DNA of 15,446 nucleotides from Puniceicoccales bacterium (GTDB taxonomy: Bacteria; Verrucomicrobiota; Verrucomicrobiia; Opitutales; UBA953), in NCBI GenBank assembly GCA_031289285.1, contig JAITPT010000036.1, positions 1 through 15,446 of the forward strand, read 5' to 3'. How positions within the stretch are numbered: position 1 is the stretch's first letter; each line of letters starts with the position of its first letter. Below the pieces are notes generated by a model. It was not told the origin of the DNA. It searched no databases and saw only the letters and a program-made list of their open reading frames with translations. Positions 1-7,361 of this stretch are shown one piece after another. A program made the translations under genes and the position numbers.

Positions 1-286
1 CCTGCGCCAGCGTTGGCGTCGGCGTGAGTGCCTTGAAGCGGCGCACCAGTTCGGTGTCGGCGACCTCCCCGCCCTGCTCGGGGACATGGACAAGGACGTG
101 AAAGTGGTTAGACATCAGAACGAATGTCACCACGGTTACTCCGCAGAAATCGGCGACACAGCGGAGTTGCTTGCGCATGACCTCCTTCTCGGTGTCACCG
201 AATAATTTTTCTCCGTTTATCGTGCGTGAGATGCAGTGATAAACAGCCGCGTCCGGTTTGATTTTCAGTCTTCTGTTACGTGCCAT
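1..286 (-). CDS. REP-associated tyrosine transposase (RAYT, Y1_Tnp/IS200-like), 5' part cut by window edge
   Basis: The reverse strand reads in from an ATG at 286-284 and stays open to the window edge, giving about 95 residues. It starts MARNRRLKIKPDAAVYHCIS and continues through a segment ending FVLMSNHFHVLVHVPE. VYHCISRT near residue 15 and the HFH (HUH) metal-binding motif near residue 63 are hallmarks of Y1 transposases of the RAYT branch. These are single-strand DNA endonucleases that act on REP palindromes. The catalytic Tyr helix would lie beyond the edge, so intactness cannot be judged. A GGGTGG stretch lies 4 bases before the ATG and is at best a weak ribosome-binding site. Two GGGGAC-type boxes lie upstream at 333-367, and a related box recurs in the repeat array at 3257-3710. 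Family assignment is firm; activity is unknown. Confidence 0.85.
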   Translation of the reverse strand, partial: MARNRRLKIKPDAAVYHCISRTINGEKLFGDTEKEVMRKQLRCVADFCGVTVVTFVLMSNHFHVLVHVPEQGGEVADTELVRRFKALTPTPTLAQ

Positions 287-332
287 AGCCACCCAGAAAA
301 TCACCAGATCCAGCAAAACGCCAGAAAAAAAT

Positions 333-367
333 GACCCGTCCCCAAGATAAAAATCGGACCTGTCCCC
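333..367 (-). promoter_or_regulatory. Twin GGGGAC(A/G)GGTC boxes upstream of the RAYT gene
   Basis: On the reverse strand TTGGGGACAGGTCCGATTTT (355-369 region) is followed by TTGGGGACGGGTCATTTTTT (333-345 region). They form an imperfect direct repeat about 22 bp apart, 47-80 bases upstream of the RAYT start. GGACAGGTCC is itself nearly palindromic (GGAC-AG-GTCC). Position and duplication suggest transposase binding or self-regulation. From memory, similar boxes precede RAYT genes in other bacteria. The same 13-mer GGGGACAGGTCCG occurs in the array downstream of the fucosidase. Confidence 0.5.
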
Positions 368-418
368 AAAATTTTGCGGATTGCGGGGAGGAGGGAATGC
401 GGGCTGATTGCCGCCCGT

Positions 419-2989
419 ATGTTATATTTCACACACTTTCCCAGACAACTTGCCGCTGCTCTTGGCTGCGCCGCCGCACTCTTGGCCGCCACACCCGCGC
501 CAGCAGATTCATACCGCACAGGCATCTCTGACTTTTTAGACCACCGACTCCCCGGTGGAGTGCTCAGCTACGATAAGCCCGCCAAGAAGTGGGAGGAAGC
601 CCTGCCACTCGGCAATGGACGCCTCGGCGCAATGGTCTTCGGCGATCCCGTGCGCGAACACATCCAACTCAACGAGGAAACGGTCTGGACCGGCCAGCCC
701 AACAAAAACATCAGCCCAACCGCCCTCGAAACACTGCCCAAAGTGCGCAAGTTGCTGTTCGCCGACAAACACCGCGAGGCACAAGACCTCGCCTCCCGCA
801 AAGTCAACACCCAGCACGGACGCACAATGCTCTTCAATCAAGGGATGCGCTACCAGCCCGTCGGCGACCTTTACCTCGATTTTCCCGACCACGGAAAAGT
901 CACCAATTACGCCCGTTGCCTTTCCCTCGGCGGCGCATTCGCACTCTCCACATATAAGACAGGGGAAATCGAATATTATCACATCACCCTCGCCTCATTC
1001 AAAAACAATGTCATCGTCCACGATATCGGAAGTAGAGGAGGGAAAGTCAACTTCACCGCCACACTCGCTACGCCGCATAAAAATTCCCAGATAACTATCG
1101 AAAATGGCGACACACTTGTTCTCCGCGCCACCCCTGCAGACTTCGAGGGATTAGAGAGTAAAGTCAAGTTCACAACTCTTGCAAAAGTCGTTCTCTCCGG
1201 CGGCGGGAAAATCTTTGTCAAAGACAACAAACTTACCGTTTCGGACGCGGAACGAGTAGCCATCGTTATTTCAATCGCCAGCAATTTTAAGAGTTACAAT
1301 AACATCTCCGGCGACCCTGATGCCAAGGCAAAACAATACTTGGACGCCGCAGGGAAAAACTTCGACGACATAAACAAAATCTTCGTGGAACATACCCAAT
1401 ACTACAAATCTCTCTTTTCCCGTGTAAAATTAGACCTCGGCCCGACTTCCCAAGACTATAGCAAGCCCACCGACCAGCGCATCAAAGAGTTTAGCAAAAC
1501 CAAAGATCCGAAACTCGCAGAACTCTATTTTAACTTTGGTCGTTACTTGTTGATTTGCAGTTCTCAGCCCAGCGGACAACCCGCTAACCTACAAGGCATT
1601 TGGAACCCCCATATCAGCCCACCGTGGGACAGCAAATACACCACCAATATCAACGTCGAAATGAATTACTGGCCAGCGGAAACAACCAATCTCGCCGAGA
1701 CACACGAACCGTTCATACAAATGGCGCGCGAACTCTCTATCACTGGCGCGGAGACAGCTAAAAAAATGTATGGCACGCGCGGTTGGGTGCTCCACCACAA
1801 CACCGACATCTGGCGTATCACTGGCCCTGTTGACCGTGCGGGTTCCGGCATGTGGCCAACAGGAAGCGCGTGGGTCGCACAACACCTCTGGGAACGCTAT
1901 CTTTTCTCCGGCGATAAAAAATACCTCGCCGAAATCTACCCCGTTCTAAAAGGCGCGGCACTGTTTATGCTCGATTTTCTTTGCGAAGAACCGAAGAACA
2001 AATGGCTCGTCGTCGCTCCCTCTGTTTCTCCCGAAAACGCACACGGCGGAATTGCCGTCACCTACGGGACAACAATGGACACGCAACTGGCGTTTGAAGT
2101 TTTCTCCAACACTATCGCAGCGGCCAATGTTTTGGGGACAGACACCGAACTTGCAGCGACACTCGCTAAGGCGCGCAGCCGCCTTGCTCCTATGCAAATA
2201 GGACGGCATAGCCAATTACAAGAATGGTTCTTTGACTGGGACAATCCCAAAGACAAACACCGCCACGTCTCGCATCTCTACGGCGTTTATCCAAGCTGGC
2301 AAATTTCGCCCGTTCGCACACCCGAACTTTTTGACGCTGCCCGCACTTCTCTAAACTATCGCGGTGACCCCTCAACTGGCTGGTCAATGGGCTGGAAAGT
2401 TTGCCTTTGGGCACGTTTCCTCGACGGCAACCGTGCTCACAAACTCATCACCGAACAACTAAAACTCACCAGCGGCTCCGGTATCCGTTACAACGGCGGC
2501 GGCACTTATCCAAATATGTTTAACGCAAACCCGCCGTTCCAAATTGACGGCAATTTTGGCTGCACAGCGGGCATCGCCGAGATGCTTTTGCAAAGCCACG
2601 ACGGTGCCGTGCATTTGTTGCCCGCACTGCCCGATGTCTGGGCAAAAGGCAACGTCTCCGGTCTGCGAGCACGCGGCGGTTTTGAGGTGAAAGTTGAGTG
2701 GGAAAACAAACTGCCCCAAACAGCAAAAATAAAATCGCTCCTCGGTGGCAACTTGCGTCTGCGTGTGCCCGCTGGCGCAAAGATTTCCGTATGCACCGAA
2801 GACGGCACAAAAGTCACCGTCGCAGCCAAACTCGCGCAAGGCGCAAACCCGAACGCCTTTTTCAAACTCCCTGCGGCCTTGAAGCCCGTAATCTCCGGAA
2901 AGGCGAAACTGAACAAACCCGGTGTGCCTGCCACAGTAGAATATGACATCCCCACCGAAGCCGAAAAAATCTATCGAGTGAAGTTTTGA
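419..2989 (+). CDS. Secreted GH95 alpha-L-fucosidase
   Basis: The 856-residue product belongs to glycoside hydrolase family 95, inverting enzymes that remove alpha-1,2-linked (sometimes other) L-fucose or L-galactose from glycans. The first ATG (419) gives a clean signal peptide: hydrophobic core AAALGCAAALLAATPA and likely cleavage after APA near residue 29. A TTG at 374 would add 15 residues; a purine-rich GGGGAGGAGGG at 385-395 is too far from 419 to be a normal ribosome-binding site. The N-terminal domain opens with WEEALPLGNGRLGAMVFGD near residue 60. Catalytic motifs are intact: NINVEMNYW (Asn410 and Asn412, matching the paired asparagines of Bifidobacterium AfcA), APSVSPENAH (general acid Glu539) and QIDGNFG (Asp710). 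RHVSHLYGVYP is also typical. Length fits the family. It stands alone, with no sugar transporter or fucose catabolic gene beside it, and presumably acts in the periplasm or outside on host or plant glycans. Confidence 0.93.
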   Translation: MLYFTHFPRQLAAALGCAAALLAATPAPADSYRTGISDFLDHRLPGGVLSYDKPAKKWEEALPLGNGRLGAMVFGDPVREHIQLNEETVWTGQPNKNISPTALETLPKVRKLLFADKHREAQDLASRKVNTQHGRTMLFNQGMRYQPVGDLYLDFPDHGKVTNYARCLSLGGAFALSTYKTGEIEYYHITLASFKNNVIVHDIGSRGGKVNFTATLATPHKNSQITIENGDTLVLRATPADFEGLESKVKFTTLAKVVLSGGGKIFVKDNKLTVSDAERVAIVISIASNFKSYNNISGDPDAKAKQYLDAAGKNFDDINKIFVEHTQYYKSLFSRVKLDLGPTSQDYSKPTDQRIKEFSKTKDPKLAELYFNFGRYLLICSSQPSGQPANLQGIWNPHISPPWDSKYTTNINVEMNYWPAETTNLAETHEPFIQMARELSITGAETAKKMYGTRGWVLHHNTDIWRITGPVDRAGSGMWPTGSAWVAQHLWERYLFSGDKKYLAEIYPVLKGAALFMLDFLCEEPKNKWLVVAPSVSPENAHGGIAVTYGTTMDTQLAFEVFSNTIAAANVLGTDTELAATLAKARSRLAPMQIGRHSQLQEWFFDWDNPKDKHRHVSHLYGVYPSWQISPVRTPELFDAARTSLNYRGDPSTGWSMGWKVCLWARFLDGNRAHKLITEQLKLTSGSGIRYNGGGTYPNMFNANPPFQIDGNFGCTAGIAEMLLQSHDGAVHLLPALPDVWAKGNVSGLRARGGFEVKVEWENKLPQTAKIKSLLGGNLRLRVPAGAKISVCTEDGTKVTVAAKLAQGANPNAFFKLPAALKPVISGKAKLNKPGVPATVEYDIPTEAEKIYRVKF

Positions 2990-3057
2990 GGAAGGGCTAC
3001 TGGTTCTTGGGGCGAACATCGGAGGCTCGCGAGCGACGGCGGGCGCGAAGGAGTGCT

Positions 3058-3168
3058 GCACTTCTGAAGTGCGGCGGCAGAGCGAGGCACGAGCGGCGAC
3101 ACTGCTTTCGCAGACACCGAGACTGCAACGGTTTCCGGTGTCTTTCTGCCGCGTCGAAAGCGGTGTCG
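3058..3168. repeat. Hairpin-forming intergenic sequence between the fucosidase and the repeat array
   Basis: GCACTTC-T-GAAGTGC (3058-3072) is a perfect 7-bp inverted repeat 68 bases after the fucosidase stop. It is followed by a larger two-part hairpin. The outer arms CGACACTGCTTTCG (3097-3110) and CGAAAGCGGTGTCG (3155-3168) pair with one mismatch. The inner arms GACACCG (3113-3119) and CGGTGTC (3136-3142) pair perfectly. No T-run follows, so a classic intrinsic terminator is unlikely. This may be degenerate REP-type DNA or a 3' stabiliser for the fucosidase message. Confidence 0.45.
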
Positions 3169-3211
3169 GCGGGTGTTACGTCATCACTTCGCACCCTCTG
3201 CCGCCGCACTC

Positions 3212-3715
3212 CAAAAGGGCGGAGGGGTGGCTTGCGTTGGCGGGGTTATCCGTTACGGGGGACAGGTCCGTTTTGAGTGCCTGCGTAGCGGCAAAGGACT
3301 CCTTGCGTTGGCAGGGTTATCAAAAGGGCGGAGGGGGGGGGGCTGGCGGTGGCGGGTCTTACCGTGCCGGGGGCCAGGTCCGTTTGGAGTGCCTGCGTAG
3401 CGACAAAGGACTCCTTGCGTTGGCTGGGTTATCAAAAGGGCGGAGGGGTGGCTTGCGCTGGCGGGGTTATCCGTTGCGGGGGACAGGTCCGTTTTGAGTG
3501 CCCGCGTAGCGGCAAAGGACTCCTTGCGTTGGCAGGGTTATCAAAAGGGCGGCGGGGGGGGGCTGGTGCTGGCGGGGTTATCCGTTGCGGGGGACAGGTC
3601 CGTTTTGAGTGCCTGCGTAGCGGCAAAGGACTCCTTGCGTTGGCAGGGTTATCAAAAGGGCGGAGAGGTGGCTTGCGTTGGCAGGGTTATCCGTTGCGGG
3701 GGACAGGGGAGAGGG
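3212..3715. repeat. Tandem array of a 109-112 bp REP/BIME-like unit, four full copies plus a partial fifth
   Basis: Units begin with CAAAAGGGCGG at 3212, 3321, 3433, 3542 and 3653 (periods 109, 112, 109, 111); the fifth is cut after about 60 bp. Each full unit holds CTTGCGTTGGCNGGGTTATC-like DNA twice, the box GGGGGACAGGTCCGTTTT (variant GGGGGCCAGGTCCG in copy 2), GTAG, and the palindrome GCAAAGGACTCCTTGC. In copy 1, GTAG is at 3285-3288 and the palindrome at 3291-3306. Known REP elements combine a GTAG tetranucleotide with an adjacent hairpin cut by RAYT proteins. G-runs of 10 and 9 bases (3333-3342, 3554-3562) vary between copies. Period differences are not multiples of three, so the array is unlikely to be coding, although several chance reading frames cross it. 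Confidence 0.85.
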
Positions 3716-3731
3716 TTGTGATGGCGGGACT

Positions 3732-4922
3732 ATGTTCGCAGACATGTCAACACAAGAAAACTCACAACCAACGGCACAAGGAACGGCACAAGAAACCACA
3801 CAGACAGGAGTGCCGACAACCATGCAACCAGCCGCGCCGACAACCGCGCAAGCGACCACACGTGAGACCGCATGTGCGACGGCGAAGCCCAAGGTGGGGA
3901 TTGTCGGGGCGTCGGGATATACGGGGGAGGAACTCGTCCGGCTGCTGGCGCGACATCCGTTTGTCACGCTCAGCCACGCGGCGTCGCGGAGCCTTGCAGG
4001 GACATCGCTTCGCAAGGCGTTCCCGCAATGCCGCGAGACACTCCCGCCGGAGTTGGCCTTCGTCGGCGCAGACCCCGAGAGCCTCGCTCGCGAAGATGTG
4101 GCGTTCTGGTTCTTGGCACTGCCACACGGAGTCGCCGCGACCTACGCCCGCGCGTTCGTTTCGGCAGGACGGCGTGTGCTCGACCTGTCCGCCGACTTCC
4201 GTCTCGGTTCGCCCGCGCTCTACAAGGAATACTACGAGGCGGAACACCCCGCACCCGATTTGCTCGCCGCCGCGCCATACGTGCTGCCCGAACTCGCGAC
4301 AGACGACGCGTGGAAATCCGCGCCGCTCATCGCTTGCCCGGGCTGCTACCCGACGAGCATTCAGATCGCGCTCACACCGCTGCTCCGCGCGGGTCTGCTC
4401 AAACCCGCCCCGGGCGCGACCGTCATCAACAGCTACTCCGGCGTGAGCGGCGCGGGCAAGAAGGCCGACATCCTCTACCTCTACTGCGAGCGCGACGAGT
4501 CCGTGAAAGCCTACGGCATCCCGCGCCACCGCCATCTCTCGGAGATCGAGGAGCAGCTCTCCGCCGCCGCTGGTGCGCCAGTCGTCGTGCAGTTCAACCC
4601 GCACCTCGCGCCGATGAAGCGCGGCATCTCGACGACCATCACCGTCCCCGCACGCGGCGTGAGCGTGGAGCAGGTCTATCGAGTCTGGGAGGCGGCTTAC
4701 GCGGGCAAGCCCTTCGTCGGCATCTTGCCCAGCGGGACGTATCCGGAAACCGGATACGTATCGGGGACGAACCGCGCCGACATCAGCGCGGTGTCCGACC
4801 CGCGCACGGGCAACCTCGTGCTGACTTCGGCGATAGATAATTTGATGAAGGGCGCGGGCGGTCAGGCGGTGCAGATTATGAATTTGCTCGCCGATTTTCC
4901 CGAAACTGCGGGGCTGGTCTGA
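3732..4922 (+). CDS. argC: N-acetyl-gamma-glutamyl-phosphate reductase (ArgC, type 1)
   Basis: ArgC catalyses the NADPH-dependent reduction of N-acetyl-glutamyl-phosphate to the semialdehyde, the third step of arginine synthesis, in the cytoplasm. The core begins KPKVGIVGASGYTGEELVRL, with the Rossmann glycine motif, at base 3888. CPGCYPTS holds the catalytic Cys, HRHLSEIEE the conserved His, and GTNRADISAV with DNLMKGAGGQAVQ form the typical C-terminus. The core, about 345 residues, has normal family length. The start is uncertain. ATG 3732 (or 3744) gives an extension of about 50 residues rich in Thr, Gln and Ala and unlike the family. ATG 3822 has AGGAG 11 bases upstream and is a serious alternative. 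The frame also stays open leftwards into the repeat array to a TTG at 3678. No other arg gene is adjacent. Confidence 0.93.
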   Translation: MFADMSTQENSQPTAQGTAQETTQTGVPTTMQPAAPTTAQATTRETACATAKPKVGIVGASGYTGEELVRLLARHPFVTLSHAASRSLAGTSLRKAFPQCRETLPPELAFVGADPESLAREDVAFWFLALPHGVAATYARAFVSAGRRVLDLSADFRLGSPALYKEYYEAEHPAPDLLAAAPYVLPELATDDAWKSAPLIACPGCYPTSIQIALTPLLRAGLLKPAPGATVINSYSGVSGAGKKADILYLYCERDESVKAYGIPRHRHLSEIEEQLSAAAGAPVVVQFNPHLAPMKRGISTTITVPARGVSVEQVYRVWEAAYAGKPFVGILPSGTYPETGYVSGTNRADISAVSDPRTGNLVLTSAIDNLMKGAGGQAVQIMNLLADFPETAGLV

Positions 4923-5029
4923 AAAAAAATAGGGTTTAATTTGTTTGTTTTGAGTGCGTTGCGATTTTGGCAAAAAATATTTTCAGAAATCGCTTGCACG
5001 AATCGGGGAAATCCTCATTGTCGCTCCTG

Positions 5030-5088
5030 TCTCCTCCGAGAGGAGGAGATTTCTCCTAATGGGAGATGGGGTAATAACAACGAGATAA
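5030..5088 (+). other. Hairpin with GNRA loop followed by a 9-codon mini-ORF (candidate leader or small RNA)
   Basis: TCTCCTCC (5030-5037) and GGAGGAGA (5042-5049) form a perfect 8-bp stem closed by a GAGA tetraloop. The same GGAGGAG is a perfect Shine-Dalgarno match 10 bases before an ATG at 5059, which opens a frame encoding MGDGVITTR and stopping at 5088. TTCTCC just downstream (5051-5056) could pair instead with GGAGA of the first stem or with the following GGGAGA, so alternative folds exist. The terminator at 5105-5145 follows. No gene lies immediately downstream on this strand. It could be the argC 3' end or an independent small transcript. Confidence 0.3.
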
Positions 5089-5104
5089 GATAGACAAAAA
5101 TAGG

Positions 5105-5145
5105 GCGGGCTGCTTAGGGGTAGGCAGCCCGCTCTTCTTTTTTTT
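5105..5145 (+). terminator. Strong intrinsic terminator downstream of argC
   Basis: GCGGGCTGC (5105-5113) pairs with GCAGCCCGC (5124-5132). Three further pairs (one G-T wobble) extend the stem to a GGGG loop, and TCTTCTTTTTTTTT follows. It lies 183 bases after the argC stop. On the reverse strand the stem is followed by a shorter TATTTTTGT, so it may also help end the leftward transcript that stops coding at 5361. Confidence 0.85.
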
Positions 5146-5149
5146 GATA

Positions 5150-5221
5150 ACGACGGGGACGACGGGGACGACGGGGACGTGGCGGACGGCGTGGAGTGTG
5201 GCACAGACAATCTTGTCTGTG
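5150..5221. repeat. Short tandem repeat plus perfect inverted repeat between convergent genes
   Basis: A 9-bp unit ACGACGGGG is repeated about 3.3 times (5150-5179). It is followed by CACAGACAATCTTGTCTGTG (5202-5221), a perfect 9-bp inverted repeat with a 2-base centre. Further CAGACA and TGTCCG fragments continue to about 5310. The region between argC (stop 4922) and the barrel gene (stop 5361) otherwise shows no gene. Confidence 0.6.
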
Positions 5222-5360
5222 TGGCCGTCGCTCCCAGTGACGCTTCGGACACAGACACAGACAGGATGTCCGATGTCGCCTTTGGTTCGGTAGTCTGTGC
5301 TACACTGCGGTGCCCGCTGCACTTCGCGCCGCTTGCTTCGCGCACTGCTTGCTCCGGTGT

Positions 5361-6404
5361 TCAGAACCGGAGGCGCACTCCGGCCTCGAAGGCGTGAGTG
5401 GTCATGTCAATCGTTTTGTATTCCAAATCGTTTTTGGAAAGGAAGCGGTATTCGGTGCGGACGATGGGCGTGATGAAGCCGAAGCGGTAGGAGGCGGTGA
5501 GCGCGACGTTGCGGGTGAGGTGGAACGCAAGCTCGGGGCGGACGTGCATCGCCCAGTTGATGTTGCCGTTGTAGTCGCGGTGGCCGTTGCTCTTGAGGGT
5601 CTCGCAATACGTCCCCGCCAGCCCGAAGCCGAGCGTGGCACCGACTTCCAAGAAATCGCCAAAGGTATGACTCGCGCCGCCGACGACGGAGAGCACGCCG
5701 GCGTCGGCCTCGCGCCCGCCGCTGGCAGTGACGCGGAAGCCGGATATTTCGGCACCGAATTTGAGCAGGCTGTTCGGCAGGGTCTGGCTGCGTGGTGGCA
5801 ACACCGAGAAGTTGAGTGCTCCGCCCCAGCCTTTGAAATTGTTGATGTTCGCGCCGGTGTCGAAAACGTGGAACGCGGAAAATGTGATTTCGCCGGAGTG
5901 CGGTTTGCGGTTGCGATACGCTTCGTCGGCGCGTTGCTGCTCGGGCGTGAGCGGCGCGATGCCGTGGCTGTGCCTGTCGGGCGGCACACGCTTGCTGGCC
6001 TCGGCGGCGGCGTCGGCTTGCGCGGTGGCGCGTTGTTGCTCGGGGGTGAGTGGCGCGATGCCGTGACGGTGTGTGCTCGGCGACGTGCTGGCGGACGACG
6101 CGGCGGCGGTGCTTTGTTGTTCGGGCGCGAGCGGCGCGATGCCGTGGCTGCGCCCGCTTTCTGTCGCACGCTTGTTTGCCGCCTCGGTCGCGGCGGCGTT
6201 GTTGGCGGCGGTCTGCGCGGTGGCGCGTTGTTGCTCTGGTGTGAGTGGCGCGATGCCGTGGCGGTGTGTGTCGCTTTGCGCGAAGGCGGGCGTGGCAGCG
6301 GCGGTGAGCAGCAGAGCGGCGGTGGCAAAGCCTGCGCGGCGGGCGGCGGCGGGTTGTTTGGGAAACGTGGTTTTCGCGTTGTTGTTTGCGGAGGCGGAGG
6401 TCAT
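5361..6404 (-). CDS. Exported beta-barrel protein with four HGIAPLTPEQQ repeats
   Basis: The 347-residue product has a signal peptide (AAARRAGFATAALLLTAAAT region, likely cleavage after AFA at residue 42). A linker at residues 43-160 carries four near-identical HGIAPL(T/A)PEQQ motifs at about residues 49, 87, 114 and 147. A C-terminal domain of about 178 residues has alternating aromatic and polar strands and ends AFEAGVRLRF. The terminal Phe and strand pattern are standard for an outer-membrane barrel of about eight strands inserted by the BAM machinery. The motif spacers are Ala-, Thr- and Ser-rich and differ in length (about 27, 16 and 22 residues). The ligand or role is unknown to me. The start ATG has no visible ribosome-binding site. 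It lies 104 bases downstream of the RDD gene in the same direction and may share its transcript. Confidence 0.75.
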   Translation of the reverse strand: MTSASANNNAKTTFPKQPAAARRAGFATAALLLTAAATPAFAQSDTHRHGIAPLTPEQQRATAQTAANNAAATEAANKRATESGRSHGIAPLAPEQQSTAAASSASTSPSTHRHGIAPLTPEQQRATAQADAAAEASKRVPPDRHSHGIAPLTPEQQRADEAYRNRKPHSGEITFSAFHVFDTGANINNFKGWGGALNFSVLPPRSQTLPNSLLKFGAEISGFRVTASGGREADAGVLSVVGGASHTFGDFLEVGATLGFGLAGTYCETLKSNGHRDYNGNINWAMHVRPELAFHLTRNVALTASYRFGFITPIVRTEYRFLSKNDLEYKTIDMTTHAFEAGVRLRF

Positions 6405-6508
6405 GGCGGTTGGGTGTTAGGCGGTTTTGGGTGAGAGAAAAAAGAGATGCGCGGCGGCGTTGGCGTTGGCGTGGTGGGCGTGGGCGCAGTTGGCGGCGCG
6501 GAGTGTGG

Positions 6509-7291
6509 TTAAAAGGCGTCGTTGTCGCGGTCGTTGTCGTCGTTGTCGTTGCGGCGGCGGCGTTGGTTTTTTCCCTCGATGAGTTCGAGGGGGGAGCGGG
6601 TGGCGTCGAGCACGACGGTGTGCGTGAGCATGTCGTGGAGGCTGCGGCGCGTGGCGCTGAAGAACGGGATGTGCGCGTCAATGATGCCGATGAGTAGGCA
6701 TATCACGTTTGACGAGCAGAAGAAGAGGGCCTTCCAGCCCGAGCGCACAAAGGAGTCGAGAATGCCCGGGCGGTCGAAGTCGCGGGTGCTGGCGACGCGC
6801 AGGTTGAAGATTTTTTTTCCGAAGGAGGCACCTTTTGCGAAATACTCGGTGGTGAAAAAATACGCCCAGAAGAAAATTGTCTGCGTCGTGCCGATGAGGC
6901 GGAGCAAGTCTCTTGCCGATTCGGGGATGGCATTTGCCTTGGCGGAAAAGCGGCTGATTCTGTCCGGTATCGGCGTGTGGACATTGCTGAGGACGGCGGC
7001 GTATTCGCGGCGGAGGCCGTCGAGCCATGCCCGCAAGGTCTCCCATTCTTCTGCGTAGTTCTCGGTGATTACCCAGCGGAGGACGACGAAGAGGACGAGG
7101 ACACCGAGTAGCATGTCGCAGAGGTAGGCGAGGATGCGCCAGCCGATTGGCGCGGGCACCAGCTCCGGCGCGGTCTCGCCAATCTCCACTGCGGCGATCC
7201 CGAAGTCGGCCAAGGGCGGCGGGAGCGGCGGCGGCTCAGAGGGGGCGGGCGGCGGTGGCGGCGGAGATTGGCTGGCAGAGTTGTCGGGCAT
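6509..7291 (-). CDS. RDD-family integral membrane protein
   Basis: The 260-residue product shows the RDD pattern. The first membrane segment (about residues 50-73) carries Arg52 and Asp59 (WRILAYLCD). A second hydrophobic stretch, FFWAYFFTTEYFAKG (140-154), is followed by GKKIFNLRV. A third lies at 186-211, and the closing motif TRRSLHDMLTHTVVL (214-228) holds the family Arg and Asp. RDD proteins are membrane proteins of mostly unknown role; some are proposed transporters or are linked to stress. The soluble part between the first two segments (about 75-135) is longer than the minimal domain. Both ends are compositionally extreme: a Pro-rich N-terminus (residues 10-26) and a C-terminus of Arg, Asn and Asp only, from a GTTGTCGTC-type DNA repeat. 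It follows folD by 70 bases. Confidence 0.85.
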   Translation of the reverse strand: MPDNSASQSPPPPPPAPSEPPPLPPPLADFGIAAVEIGETAPELVPAPIGWRILAYLCDMLLGVLVLFVVLRWVITENYAEEWETLRAWLDGLRREYAAVLSNVHTPIPDRISRFSAKANAIPESARDLLRLIGTTQTIFFWAYFFTTEYFAKGASFGKKIFNLRVASTRDFDRPGILDSFVRSGWKALFFCSSNVICLLIGIIDAHIPFFSATRRSLHDMLTHTVVLDATRSPLELIEGKNQRRRRNDNDDNDRDNDAF

Positions 7292-7361
7292 GGCGGGTGC
7301 GGAGTGCGTGAGTGCGTGCTTGGGCGTGTGCGTTCGTGCGTGTGCGAGTGCTGGTGAGAAG

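Noticed and set aside
3212..3715. CRISPR array
   Set aside because: The whole 109-112 bp unit repeats, with no short repeat plus unique spacer pattern and no cas gene.
3349..4446. Long plus-strand open frame crossing the repeat array into argC
   Set aside because: Its first third is repeat array and the rest is a shadow of argC in another frame; composition is Arg- and Pro-rich nonsense.
3762..4973. 403-codon minus-strand open frame opposite argC
   Set aside because: GC-rich antisense frame with no motif; argC on the other strand has full family conservation.
5310..6434. 374-codon plus-strand open frame opposite the barrel gene
   Set aside because: Gly/Ala/Val-rich antisense shadow; the minus strand has a signal peptide, repeats and a barrel terminus.
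5407..6681. 424-codon minus-strand frame overlapping the barrel and RDD genes
   Set aside because: Arg- and His-rich product typical of an out-of-frame reading of GC-rich DNA; it overlaps two well-supported genes.
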